From a virus, in IMG/VR virus record IMGVR_UViG_3300028394_000074, positions 1-64,000 of that record: a stretch of 64,000 bases of DNA. One strand, given 5' to 3'. Both the position numbers and the translations under genes were made by a program. Below are positions 9,090-17,092 of this stretch, piece by piece (within the stretch, counting starts at the first letter, position 1; every line of letters begins with the position of its first letter). The notes beneath the pieces were generated by a model. That model did not search any database. It saw only the letters and a program-made list of their open reading frames with translations, and was not told the DNA's origin.

Positions 9090-9123
9090 TACTACTTATG
9101 CAAAGAGGCGAAATATTCCGCCC
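9090..9123 (-). promoter_or_regulatory. Phage-specific promoter, copy 2
   Basis: Minus strand GGGC (9123-9120), exactly 17 nt, then TGCATAAGTAG in TTTGCATAAGTAG. The hairpin GGCG-GAATATTT-CGCC lies in the upstream half. It drives 9087 down to the capsid gene and abuts the start codon. Confidence 0.75.
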
Positions 9124-9129
9124 CAAACA

Positions 9130-9339
9130 TTAATAAAAGTTACCGCCGTCGAGATCTTTAAGGTTCTTTCCTGGGCCAACTTTTTTGGATTTAGCCATTT
9201 TGTTTTGGTTCAAAACGGCATTATTAGCACGTTTGGAACCAGATGAACCTGCGTCCAGATTTTTGTTTTCTGGGCCACCGCCAGATGACAGTTTGCCAGT
9301 TTCTTGATATGTTTGACGAAAGCCTTTTTGATCGGCCAT
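9130..9339 (-). CDS. Small basic protein, unknown
   Basis: 69 aa, Lys/Gly/Asn-rich (for example MAKSKKVGPGKNLKDLDGG), probably disordered. AAGGAG six bases before the ATG. One base separates it from the portal stop. Small basic proteins are common in phage head modules; no function can be assigned. Confidence 0.55.
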   Translation of the reverse strand: MADQKGFRQTYQETGKLSSGGGPENKNLDAGSSGSKRANNAVLNQNKMAKSKKVGPGKNLKDLDGGNFY

Positions 9340-9340
9340 A

Positions 9341-12244
9341 TTATGCTCCTTGTGGGGGTGTTGGTTGGGGTGCTACTGCTTGTTGTTCTTGCATTTGAGC
9401 TATCTGTTGCTGATGAGCTTGATCTGCTTGCTGTAAACCTTGGACATGCTCTTGCTGAGATTGTTGTAATCCCATAGCATGCTCTTGGGCTGTTTGTTGT
9501 AATCCTTGGGCATGTTGCTCTTGGGCGCGTTGAGCTTCTAATTGATGCTGTACTTGTTGCGCTTGTTGCTCAAAAGATTGTTGTTGTACTGCCAAACCAT
9601 GTTGACGAATGTCTGCGTTAGCAGCATTAATTGCTTCCATAGCAGAGGCATTTTGCTGGGCATCTAAGGCAACTTGCTGTTGGCTCATTTGTGCTTTGGC
9701 ATTAATCATTGCAACACGCTCTTTAGCGGCATTATTGATGTTAGCCATTGCCACATTGGTTGCATTACGCTGATTGTCAATATTGGTTTGTGTAGAATAC
9801 TTAACTTGTAATTCTTGAACATCTTGTTGCAACTCAGCCACTCGAATCTTAAAGTTTTCTTGGGCTTCTTGCAATTGTGCTTGTAATTTAGCTTGTGATT
9901 CTTGTGATTTACGCTGAGTTTCAGCCATCTGAGTTTTCATCAATACATTGGCAGTTGGGTCAGCTAAAGCTTGCATTTCAATCTGTTGTTGCTGTGCTTG
10001 TTGGGCTTTTTGGGCTAATTGCTGAATAACCGGCATAAATGACGCAAATTCTTGCTGGCTTTGTTGAGAAACAAGTTGTGCAGCAATTGCAAGAGCTTGT
10101 TGGCTTTCTTTATCCAATGTACGCTCTTCATTTAACTTAAATGTGTCTTTTCCACCCGAGGCTTCTGCCACATAGTTGCGCATAGATTGCAAATAATGCA
10201 ACGAAATATGTTGCTGGATGTGTTGCAAAAGATTAGAAATAAATGCGGGTCCAATAACGGGGCTTCCACCATAATTTGGGTCAACTGCAAAGATTAAATG
10301 GGTTCTAATGTGAGCCAAATGATCTTGATCGGGAAAAGCAGCAGCCATTCTGCCCATAACCATGGAAACATTTTCCAAAGCGGGGTTAGATTCCACCACA
10401 CCGTTGGGGCTTGGCAGAATTTCTTGGATATTTGGTACTTTGAGCTGTTTAAGAATGCGTAAATGGGCTTCACGCATGTCATAAAGCTGTGGCGCACTGT
10501 TTGCAAGCTGTAAAATTGCTTGCGCTTGAGCCAAACGCTGAGTTTCTGAGAAAATATTAGGGTCAGAAACTGGTCTAATGTCATTATTGGTCGCAAAATC
10601 ACGAATTTCGATCTCTTCACCAGAGCCATTGTTCATTTCTTCCAAGTACCAATGGTTGATACGAGATAAAATGGCTAAAGACTTGGCTTGTGAACGATGT
10701 AAGCGAGCGTGAATGCTTGAAAACACCTTGGCACCTTGTTCAATCAGTGCTTGAGTAGTTCCAACGGGCGCATTGGCGTTAATGTCACCAATTTTTTCTT
10801 CAGAGGTGGTTACTACACCTTTGGCTGCGGCTGTTAACCAACCTAAAAGGCTGAATAAAACAGACGATGGTTGGTTAAATGGCAATGGCATTGCCAATTT
10901 ACGCACATCATCAACACCTGGAGCGCCTTCAATTTCTACTACTTGGGTTGGCTCAATTCGGTCACTTTGACCGCCGATGCGACCACCTTTGAGTTTAAGC
11001 ATTGTCTGGCTGTTATTAATGTGTGCTGCATCCAGCAAAGCACGTAAAGAGCCAGTAAGGGCGGCAGCAAGACCACCAATAAGATGAGGAAGGCCAATAG
11101 CATAAGCACCCCTCCAAGGAATGAACTTAAATTCAACATACCAGTCCAACTTCTCAAGTTTTTCATCGCCATATGCCCAGTTTCTGTAAAGTGCTAACAC
11201 TTTAGAAGTTGAATCATCAACTGTTAAAATGTATGGAGCACGCTTTCCTTCGGTTTCATTATCGTCATCTAAACGTAGAAAGCAAGTGATTTCATAAACT
11301 CGGCGCACACCATCCACATTCTTGGATGGTTTTGTAATACCTTCAATTTTGTCGTTGGCTTTTTTAGACTGGCTTTGTTGGTCTGTTTCTATGTCAGAAA
11401 TATAATTGGTATCAATGTCACGATAGATACCTTGATCTACTCGTTGCTTAAAGATATCTTCTGTAATATCTTGAATTTCAGTTACACGAGCAGAGGTGTA
11501 AAAATTGGTTGAGGCATAAGGCAACAAAATGTTGTCAATAGGCACCCATTCAGTAGTCGGACGCTTGAGCTCATAGTCATAACGCCATTTGAGATACTGT
11601 GATCCGCCTAGTGGCAGTTGAGTGAGCATTTGCTCCATCTCATCACGATACTCTGGGATTTGTTCGGTTAACTGCCAGTTGAGGAAGTTAACTTTTCGAT
11701 CAGCTATTTCAGTACGCTCTTTGTTGTCGCCACCAAAAATTTGTGATTTTACAATGCCATCTGATGGCAATAGTTCACGAGAGGCTGACGCAGCAAAGTC
11801 AACGCAGGACTCTGCCATAACAGGGTGAACGACTTTAGAGGCTCCATCAAAGGTTGCGCCTCCAGGCGCGTCCTTACCTAAACCGGTACGGCGTAATCCA
11901 TCTTCATACTGCTTATCTCGTTCTTTACGAGCTTCACGATCTACTTCAATTAAGTCTAAAAATTCAAAAGAAAGGTCATCTAAAGTACTTTCATCAAATT
12001 CTTCTGCCAAGTTGGCATAAAATTCTGGATCTTTAAGAGGGCCTTCTGTAGGTGTTAAGTTGACAATAACAGAACCATCTTCTTGTTCAATGATATCTTC
12101 TTGGATATTCATCTCATCATCAAGACCTAAAGCATCTGCGTAAGAATCAATCTCTTCATCACTCAACTCAATATCTTCTTTGGAATTATCCAAGGAAGAT
12201 AGGTTGGCTCCTGTTTGAATAGGAAGTTGTGGTGCTTGTGCCAT
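9341..12244 (-). CDS. Portal protein with long Gln-rich C-terminal tail
   Basis: 967 aa. The acidic N-terminal about 100 residues are followed by a portal-like core (about 100-640). The core includes FDGASKVVHPVMAESCVDF, a long stretch ending in the helical region near AALTGSLRALLDAAH, and a segment resembling the stem/tunnel part of large podovirus-type portals. From about 720 to the end it is Gln/Ala-rich coiled coil with repeated QEHAQGLQQ-like units. The portal forms the dodecameric DNA gate. It lies between the terminase/lysozyme-like genes and the head genes, as expected. The Q-rich tail is unusual in length. Confidence 0.8.
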   Translation of the reverse strand: MAQAPQLPIQTGANLSSLDNSKEDIELSDEEIDSYADALGLDDEMNIQEDIIEQEDGSVIVNLTPTEGPLKDPEFYANLAEEFDESTLDDLSFEFLDLIEVDREARKERDKQYEDGLRRTGLGKDAPGGATFDGASKVVHPVMAESCVDFAASASRELLPSDGIVKSQIFGGDNKERTEIADRKVNFLNWQLTEQIPEYRDEMEQMLTQLPLGGSQYLKWRYDYELKRPTTEWVPIDNILLPYASTNFYTSARVTEIQDITEDIFKQRVDQGIYRDIDTNYISDIETDQQSQSKKANDKIEGITKPSKNVDGVRRVYEITCFLRLDDDNETEGKRAPYILTVDDSTSKVLALYRNWAYGDEKLEKLDWYVEFKFIPWRGAYAIGLPHLIGGLAAALTGSLRALLDAAHINNSQTMLKLKGGRIGGQSDRIEPTQVVEIEGAPGVDDVRKLAMPLPFNQPSSVLFSLLGWLTAAAKGVVTTSEEKIGDINANAPVGTTQALIEQGAKVFSSIHARLHRSQAKSLAILSRINHWYLEEMNNGSGEEIEIRDFATNNDIRPVSDPNIFSETQRLAQAQAILQLANSAPQLYDMREAHLRILKQLKVPNIQEILPSPNGVVESNPALENVSMVMGRMAAAFPDQDHLAHIRTHLIFAVDPNYGGSPVIGPAFISNLLQHIQQHISLHYLQSMRNYVAEASGGKDTFKLNEERTLDKESQQALAIAAQLVSQQSQQEFASFMPVIQQLAQKAQQAQQQQIEMQALADPTANVLMKTQMAETQRKSQESQAKLQAQLQEAQENFKIRVAELQQDVQELQVKYSTQTNIDNQRNATNVAMANINNAAKERVAMINAKAQMSQQQVALDAQQNASAMEAINAANADIRQHGLAVQQQSFEQQAQQVQHQLEAQRAQEQHAQGLQQTAQEHAMGLQQSQQEHVQGLQQADQAHQQQIAQMQEQQAVAPQPTPPQGA

Positions 12245-12247
12245 TAA

Positions 12248-13156
12248 TTATTTTCCAGAAATGTGTTTTTGAATTAGCATTTTGCTAATATCTTTAAATG
12301 GTTTTACTTTGCCACCTTTTTTAAAACCAGCAGCGTTGCCCATTATATCAACATTTGGCATTTGTGCGGGTTCTTGTGGTGCGTCTTTATCAATCACCGG
12401 AATCGGAGGAGGTGGGACTGGATTATGATACGCATCCCGAATAGTGTTTAAAAGTTCAGTATTTTTTGGATGGCTAACATAATCCATGTTTGCTTTCATA
12501 CCAGCCAAATATTGTGGGCTGGTTTGTTTATCTTCACTAATGCCAGTGCCAAACCAATGGTTAAATGGGTCGCCACCTTTTAATTTTGCTTTTGCGTGGG
12601 CATCATAAATTGCTGGCCCAAATCCAGCGGCTGCAGGATCGTAACCTTCTTTTACTAGGTTACGATAAATCTCTAAAGACTTTGGATCTCGGTAGTTAAA
12701 CTGGTTATATCCAAGATTGGTTCTACCTTCTTTAAACACCATAGCAGCTAACTGTTCTGGTGAGAATTGTGGCACGCCATGTTTTTCACCAGCACGCATA
12801 ACACTGATCCAATTTTTTAATGCGTTAGAGTCAATTTCACTAGGAAGTGTTTCCAAACCTTCTTTTGTGGTGTGTTTTGGAATTGTCCCACGGCGGTGGT
12901 ACTTTACAGGCGCTGAATCTTGAAAATAGAAAAACTCAGGTTGTCCATGATACATTGGCATCTGAACATCTGAGGGTAGATCTTTTGGTGTTACCGATGG
13001 AGCTCTTCCCATTGCCAAACCAGCAGATGGTGCTGCCGCTGCTAATGCCGCTTGCATCTGTGCTTGAGATGGAGTTTTGCCACCAGCTTGCATATGAGGA
13101 ATGCCAGCTTGCTCAAGAATCATTTGATTGGGAGTTTTAATAAGGGAGAGCGTCAT
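12248..13156 (-). CDS. Virion protein with lysozyme-like (transglycosylase-like) domain
   Basis: 302 aa. The N-terminus is MTLSLIKTPNQMILEQAGIP, followed by an Ala-rich linker. Residues about 112-215 resemble lysozyme-like folds: AAMVFKEGRTNLGYNQFN, with a candidate catalytic Glu in KEGR, and later FGPAIYDAH and HWFGTG. The C-terminal part is Pro-rich then Lys-rich. It may open the peptidoglycan during DNA entry or be purely structural. It is first behind promoter copy 3, its ATG following the core by only about 9 bases, without a Shine-Dalgarno. Confidence 0.55.
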   Translation of the reverse strand: MTLSLIKTPNQMILEQAGIPHMQAGGKTPSQAQMQAALAAAAPSAGLAMGRAPSVTPKDLPSDVQMPMYHGQPEFFYFQDSAPVKYHRRGTIPKHTTKEGLETLPSEIDSNALKNWISVMRAGEKHGVPQFSPEQLAAMVFKEGRTNLGYNQFNYRDPKSLEIYRNLVKEGYDPAAAGFGPAIYDAHAKAKLKGGDPFNHWFGTGISEDKQTSPQYLAGMKANMDYVSHPKNTELLNTIRDAYHNPVPPPPIPVIDKDAPQEPAQMPNVDIMGNAAGFKKGGKVKPFKDISKMLIQKHISGK

Positions 13157-13160
13157 ATCT

Positions 13161-13198
13161 ATAACTACTTATGCAAAATAGCTTGTATGTTCGCCCTA
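13161..13198 (-). promoter_or_regulatory. Phage-specific promoter, copy 3
   Basis: Minus strand TTTAGGGC (GGGC at 13196-13193), 17 nt, then TGCATAAGTAG. The GGGC box overlaps the stop codon of the terminase gene. It serves the portal unit (13156 to 9130), giving an extremely short leader. Confidence 0.75.
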
Positions 13199-14638
13199 AA
13201 CTGCATAGGGGTTATAACGTTTCTTATTTCGGTCGTCGGCGTAGTCCATATCTCGAGTTGGAAGCAAATCAAGCTGAATCCATCCAGAATCACGCAGGAC
13301 ACGCAATGCTTGGGACAAAACGTCCACATAGTCATCGTGCCCGCCAGACTCTGGAAACGAACACACCTGCCGTATAAAGCGTTTTGCCCATGGTGCTACC
13401 TCGCCGGGTTTGTCGGGATCTTCTGGGATGTAGACTTTACCTTTAGCAATTAGCGGTGCAACAATGTTGATACGCTGGACTTTGTCAGCACGCCCTGGGT
13501 TATAACCTCGCACAGGAACGCCAGATCCTTGAAGTTCTTGAATCAGTGAGATACCAGCCGATTTGTCTTCCATGAGGATGAGGTCGGCTTTCCTACCTTT
13601 GGCAAACTCATTGTCCGAACCATACACCACTTCTTTAAAATCGTTGATCACTTTACGGCGTAGCTCTGGATAACCTAAGTGCTGATCCCATGCATCTAAA
13701 AGAATGATTGCCGTGCCAATGTCTACCGACTCAAAGATACCGAACACACCGCACGCTGTTGGGTCGTTGGCGGTTTTTTCTGAGGTAGCGGGGTCGTAGC
13801 TGGCAATCACATACTCAAGTACTGGAGACGGCTTTTTGGCTGGCCATGTTTTAAACCAGCGCCGTTTGACAATACCCGCATCTTCTGGATCCAGAATAGC
13901 GCCATAGATCTCTTGCTTACCAAGGTCGGTGCCTTCATAGGTTTCAAGCGCTTTAAAGAACGATGACGATAGGTTAGCTCGGTTTTCATAGGAGCTGGCG
14001 TTGACCACAAACACATCGCCACCAATTTTGCCTTCGTTCAAATCCACGATCAGTTCTCTGGGCTTGGGTGTCGTGGTGATGATCTGCTGAACTCGAGCAA
14101 TCCGAGGGTCACGCAGACGCATGGTGAACTGCGCTTGATCCCATGCGTCGTCCAGATAGTCGAACGCGGCTAACTCGTCATACCAGCCACCATGGAACTG
14201 CTTACCACGATAACGCTCTGGTTCGGAAGCTGGGATGCCTTGGATAATCGAGCCATTCTTAAGCGTAATCTCAAACAACGATTTGTTGTAGGTCTCAATC
14301 AATTCTGGCGGGATGATGTTTAAAAGACCAGAGTCACCTTCAAAGCAGGTTGCCCTAATGTCGTTGGAGGTTGGTGCTGTGACCAACCAACGTGTGCCAC
14401 TGAACTGGGCTGCACGTTGTCCAATCCAATTTGAGGCGGTGTAGGTCTTACCAGCGCCCCGCCCCGCCAACATGAGCATAATGTCATACTCGCCGTCCTC
14501 GGGCTCACGCTGATGCTTAAGCGCTTGTACTTCCCAACGGATCTGCCAGAGCGCAAGAGCTAGTTGATCTTTTGGCCAGTGTTGTCGTTTTGCTGCAAAG
14601 CTGGCAAGCAGCTTTTCTTGAATTGCGTTTAATGCCAT
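13196..14638 (-). CDS. terL: Terminase large subunit
   Basis: 480 aa. The ATPase domain has Walker A GRGAGKT (59-65) and Walker B WYDEL (152-156), followed by the coupling motif ITTTPKP. The RNase H-like nuclease domain has the acidic clusters SYDPAT, LILMEDKSAG and GGHDDYVD. It is the motor that cuts and packages DNA into the prohead through the portal. Its start overlaps the stop of the Hint gene by 10 bases in another frame. The small subunit is not adjacent but about 21 kb away on the other strand. Confidence 0.95.
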   Translation of the reverse strand: MALNAIQEKLLASFAAKRQHWPKDQLALALWQIRWEVQALKHQREPEDGEYDIMLMLAGRGAGKTYTASNWIGQRAAQFSGTRWLVTAPTSNDIRATCFEGDSGLLNIIPPELIETYNKSLFEITLKNGSIIQGIPASEPERYRGKQFHGGWYDELAAFDYLDDAWDQAQFTMRLRDPRIARVQQIITTTPKPRELIVDLNEGKIGGDVFVVNASSYENRANLSSSFFKALETYEGTDLGKQEIYGAILDPEDAGIVKRRWFKTWPAKKPSPVLEYVIASYDPATSEKTANDPTACGVFGIFESVDIGTAIILLDAWDQHLGYPELRRKVINDFKEVVYGSDNEFAKGRKADLILMEDKSAGISLIQELQGSGVPVRGYNPGRADKVQRINIVAPLIAKGKVYIPEDPDKPGEVAPWAKRFIRQVCSFPESGGHDDYVDVLSQALRVLRDSGWIQLDLLPTRDMDYADDRNKKRYNPYAV

Positions 14639-15606
14639 ATTGGTAGAAATCCCTGACCGACCACAAACGGCGCATCTGTTTCGATGTGTACTGTGGGCGC
14701 GGGATCTATTCTCTCCACTTTAGTTATCATGCGGCGCTTATGACCCTTGATACCCTTTTTGGTTTGTTGCTTGGGGTGCAACTGGATATCGGTCTTAAAC
14801 GTAAATTGGTGCGTGAGCGATGAGCGGTTATCAAACACATAGCTCTTCATTCCCAGCGATTCACAGATCGATTGCAGAGTGATCAGAAACCGCAGGTCAC
14901 GGGAGAAGACAAGAAACCGATCTAGTCGTGCATTGTAGCTCCCTGGTTTCATCGCAACAATTCCCTTGAGAAACTCAATCCGCTGTTCGATACTGCCGAA
15001 AGTGTATTCGATTGGCAGTGTGGTTGGAATGCTGGAATAGCGGGTTAGAAATGAGACGCCAATGGATTGCTTAAATGTAAGGGTGTTTCCTTTTCGATCG
15101 GTGTGCCACCCCAAAGCGCGGATCTTCTTTTGCACTGGGTCAACCCAGTCTGGATCAAAGGTAAAGACCACCTTGCCTTTTTGTTTGGCTGCCCACAATC
15201 CCACAATGAATGGTGGCACAGGATGATCCTCATAGGGAAAATGTATTGGATCGGTGTTTTCAATCGAGAACACATTCCAGCCTCGTTTGTCCCTCAGTCC
15301 CTTTTCAAGCAAGTCGTCTGGTGTGTAATAGCGCTGGATGTAGTGGCGTTTGTATTTACCTTGATGCCGAGATTCTCTCTGGCGGTTTCTAGTGGTGAAG
15401 GCTGGAAACCGAGTGTGTTGGTCGACTTCCAGATAAACTCCATCTTTTAACTGCACATCAAACATCTGGGTTGGGGTGTAGTGCTGAATGGTTTTAATCG
15501 GTAGTGGATAGCCATCCCACGAAAAGACATAATCTTTTGTAGTTAACTGACCCGCCAGTTTCCAGCCTCCCAATACGGGGACTGGGGTGTTACTTGCTAT
15601 GCCCAA
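14629..15606 (-). CDS. Free-standing Hint (intein-like) protein with possible LAGLIDADG remnant
   Basis: 325 aa from a TTG start (AAAGAG seven bases upstream; no ATG is available). The N-terminus (IASNTPVPVLGGWKLAGQL) and FSWDGYPLPIKTI match intein block A, and VDQHTRF matches block B. The C-terminus (HIETDAPFVVGQGFLPIWH) matches blocks F/G but ends IWH instead of HN, so the catalytic Asn is missing. The middle (FIVGLWAAK, EFLKGIVAM) faintly recalls LAGLIDADG endonucleases. No exteins surround it: upstream and downstream are separate genes. Splicing is therefore unlikely; a homing or relic role beside terL is inferred. Confidence 0.7.
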   Translation of the reverse strand: MGIASNTPVPVLGGWKLAGQLTTKDYVFSWDGYPLPIKTIQHYTPTQMFDVQLKDGVYLEVDQHTRFPAFTTRNRQRESRHQGKYKRHYIQRYYTPDDLLEKGLRDKRGWNVFSIENTDPIHFPYEDHPVPPFIVGLWAAKQKGKVVFTFDPDWVDPVQKKIRALGWHTDRKGNTLTFKQSIGVSFLTRYSSIPTTLPIEYTFGSIEQRIEFLKGIVAMKPGSYNARLDRFLVFSRDLRFLITLQSICESLGMKSYVFDNRSSLTHQFTFKTDIQLHPKQQTKKGIKGHKRRMITKVERIDPAPTVHIETDAPFVVGQGFLPIWH

Positions 15607-15880
15607 TGGTATTCTCTTTGATTACCCAATTATCTAACCACTGGTTCATAGGTGAGCGGATTCTGTTTTGAATCGTGATGGGTAGCTTTCTCACATCAAC
15701 AAATTCATTCACACTTAATCGAAACTTTAAATAATCAAGGGTGCTTTTATCAAAGATACTTGCTGGCACATCAACTGAATCAAAGAAGTCTTTAGAACAC
15801 AGTAGTACCCTCATGCCTCCAATCTCCTTGTTGGGCTTTTCAAGGATGCCCTTGATTTGGTAAACATATAACTTAGACAT
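15590..15880 (-). CDS. Hypothetical protein
   Basis: 96 aa, start ATG at 15880 (MSKLYVYQIKGILEKPNKE), overlapping the previous gene by 8 bases and the Hint gene by 17. Mixed alpha/beta composition with IFDKSTLDYLKFRLSVNEF. No family recognised. Part of the short unit behind promoter copy 4. Confidence 0.5.
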   Translation of the reverse strand: MSKLYVYQIKGILEKPNKEIGGMRVLLCSKDFFDSVDVPASIFDKSTLDYLKFRLSVNEFVDVRKLPITIQNRIRSPMNQWLDNWVIKENTIGHSK

Positions 15881-16109
15881 GAGCTGGCACCATTTTGAAC
15901 ACCCGAGGCAGCTTCCCAGCTTGCCGTCGTTTTTTACATTTCGCTGCCTTGTCTCGCTCAAGTGCTCGTTGGAACGCTTCTAGACTGAGCCAGCGTTCGC
16001 CACGAAAACCATTGGCAAGCACATCAGTGCGGTAGTTGTAAAACACCATTCCCTCGTAAACGTCGCCGAGCTTGAATGGTTGTTTTGTTTTGGGATTAAG
16101 TCTCTTCAT
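15873..16109 (-). CDS. Small basic phage protein, unknown (possible HNH-associated motif)
   Basis: 78 aa. It begins MKRLNPKTKQPFKLGDVYEG and contains GFRGERWLSLEAF, then a basic tail (KCKKRRQAGK). Short phage proteins of this look are often small DNA-binding or endonuclease-linked proteins, but no catalytic motif is visible. The ATG at 16109 was chosen because it follows promoter copy 4 by four bases. Upstream frame extension crosses the promoter and repeats. Confidence 0.5.
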   Translation of the reverse strand: MKRLNPKTKQPFKLGDVYEGMVFYNYRTDVLANGFRGERWLSLEAFQRALERDKAAKCKKRRQAGKLPRVFKMVPAHV

Positions 16110-16114
16110 ACATC

Positions 16115-16145
16115 TACTTATGCAAACTCTATACACATGCCGCCC
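16115..16145 (-). promoter_or_regulatory. Phage-specific promoter, copy 4 (terminase unit)
   Basis: Minus strand GGGC (16145-16142), exactly 17 nt, TGCATAAGTAG. It faces the small gene, Hint and terL. The core ends four bases before the ATG, implying a leaderless or nearly leaderless message. Confidence 0.75.
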
Positions 16146-16163
16146 TACTGTTGCGTTCATCCT

Positions 16164-16433
16164 AGTTCTATACACTCCCTGTCTCCAGTAAGTCTTTGAT
16201 TCCAAAGTAGATTCCGCTTTGAAAGACAGGGTATCCATAGAAGACAGGGTCAAAACGCATATTAGGTGTACCTATTTATTTTATTTTTTTAAATTAAAAA
16301 TAAAAAATAAAGAAATACTATGGATACTATGGATACCCTGTCTTTTAAAACAAAAAAGCTATACGGATCAAAAGGTTATAGGAGACAGGGAGTGTATAGA
16401 ACTAGACAGGGAAGACAGGGAGTGTATAGAACT
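16164..16433. repeat. Nested inverted repeats around an AT-rich core
   Basis: Inner arms of 19 bp, perfect: AAAGACAGGGTATCCATAG (16222-16240) and its complement (16327-16345), enclosing A/T-only stretches at about 16263-16320. Outer arms of 21 bp: 16383-16403 and 16413-16433 (containing GACAGGGAGTGTATAGAACT) with the inverted copy at 16164-16184. A related, shorter version lies at 26480-26593. Candidate DNA-unwinding or origin element. Confidence 0.75.
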
Positions 16434-16639
16434 CAATGTTGCTTTGAGCCTAGTTCTATACAAGTCTTCTAATAATTTACAAAAAAAAATAAAAAATTAC
16501 AGAGAAAATTCAACAAGCTTGCTTTTGGTTGGAGCCTCCCGCGCCCAAGCCGCAGGGAGTCGTAAAAGGTGGTGTGGCGTCAAAACAACACCGCCCAGCC
16601 ATATTGCAAGGAAACAACCTGACAATCTGACAACTATGG

Positions 16640-16900
16640 TGCGGTGCAACATATTGCAACGCAACAATCTGCTACTAGGGTTTACCCCAGGTTGAAGTGA
16701 GTGCTTACTTACTTGCTGCAACGCAACAATCTGCCAGTCTTCTATATTGTTGCAATGCAACATATTGCAACGCAACAATTAGTCACGCTGATAATGTTAG
16801 TAGTTACTAACTTGTCAGGTTGTCATGCGTGCGTGAGAGCGTGCTAGAGAGTCGGCACAATTTACCAACAATCCGACAATGATGCAATGCAACAATATGG
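16640..16900. repeat. Iterated TTGCAACGCAACAAT repeats
   Basis: CATATTGCAACGCAACAAT occurs at about 16650-16668 and 16761-16779. TGCAACGCAACAATCTGC lies at about 16717-16734. Related inverted forms (ATTGTTGCAATGCAAC, near 16747) and a partial copy near 16882 follow. The spacing is irregular. They look like iterons or protein-binding repeats. Confidence 0.7.
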
Positions 16901-17009
16901 CCTTAGGGTAAACACCTATTGACAAGGTAATAGTGTTGTATTCCGGCAACTAAGGGTAAACACCTATTGTTTTGCTGCCAGTTTTAATATATTTTGGGGA
17001 CCAGATCCC

Positions 17010-17092
17010 AGGGTAAACCCTAACGATCAGAACGCACGCTATGCCATTATCACAACCCTCCTAATACACTTATTCCAAGCAATATTAAAACC
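17010..17092 (+). repeat. 83-bp duplicated regulatory block, copy A
   Basis: It begins with AGGGTAAACCCTAACGATCA and ends at TTAAAACC. It matches 18290-18372 with about 7 mismatches. Each copy lies 170-200 bases upstream of a plus-strand gene cluster, suggesting a duplicated control region. Confidence 0.8.

Noticed and set aside
9130-9160. Motif TTTGCATAAGTAG as an attachment site or packaging signal
   Set aside because: Eight copies, always oriented with transcription and beside unit starts, fit promoters better than att or cos sites.
13165-13177. TTGCA within the repeated core as a sigma-54 (-12) element
   Set aside because: Sigma-54 promoters need GG and GC about 10 bases apart; here GGGC and TGC are 17 bases apart at every site.
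16219-16695. 158-codon plus-strand frame in the divergent region
   Set aside because: It translates the GACAGGG repeats and A/T-rich core (repeated RECIELD), has no ribosome site, and crosses several repeat families; non-coding DNA is more likely.
16640-16900. CRISPR array in the GCAAC repeats
   Set aside because: Repeat lengths and spacing are irregular, copies overlap and invert, and there are no cas genes.
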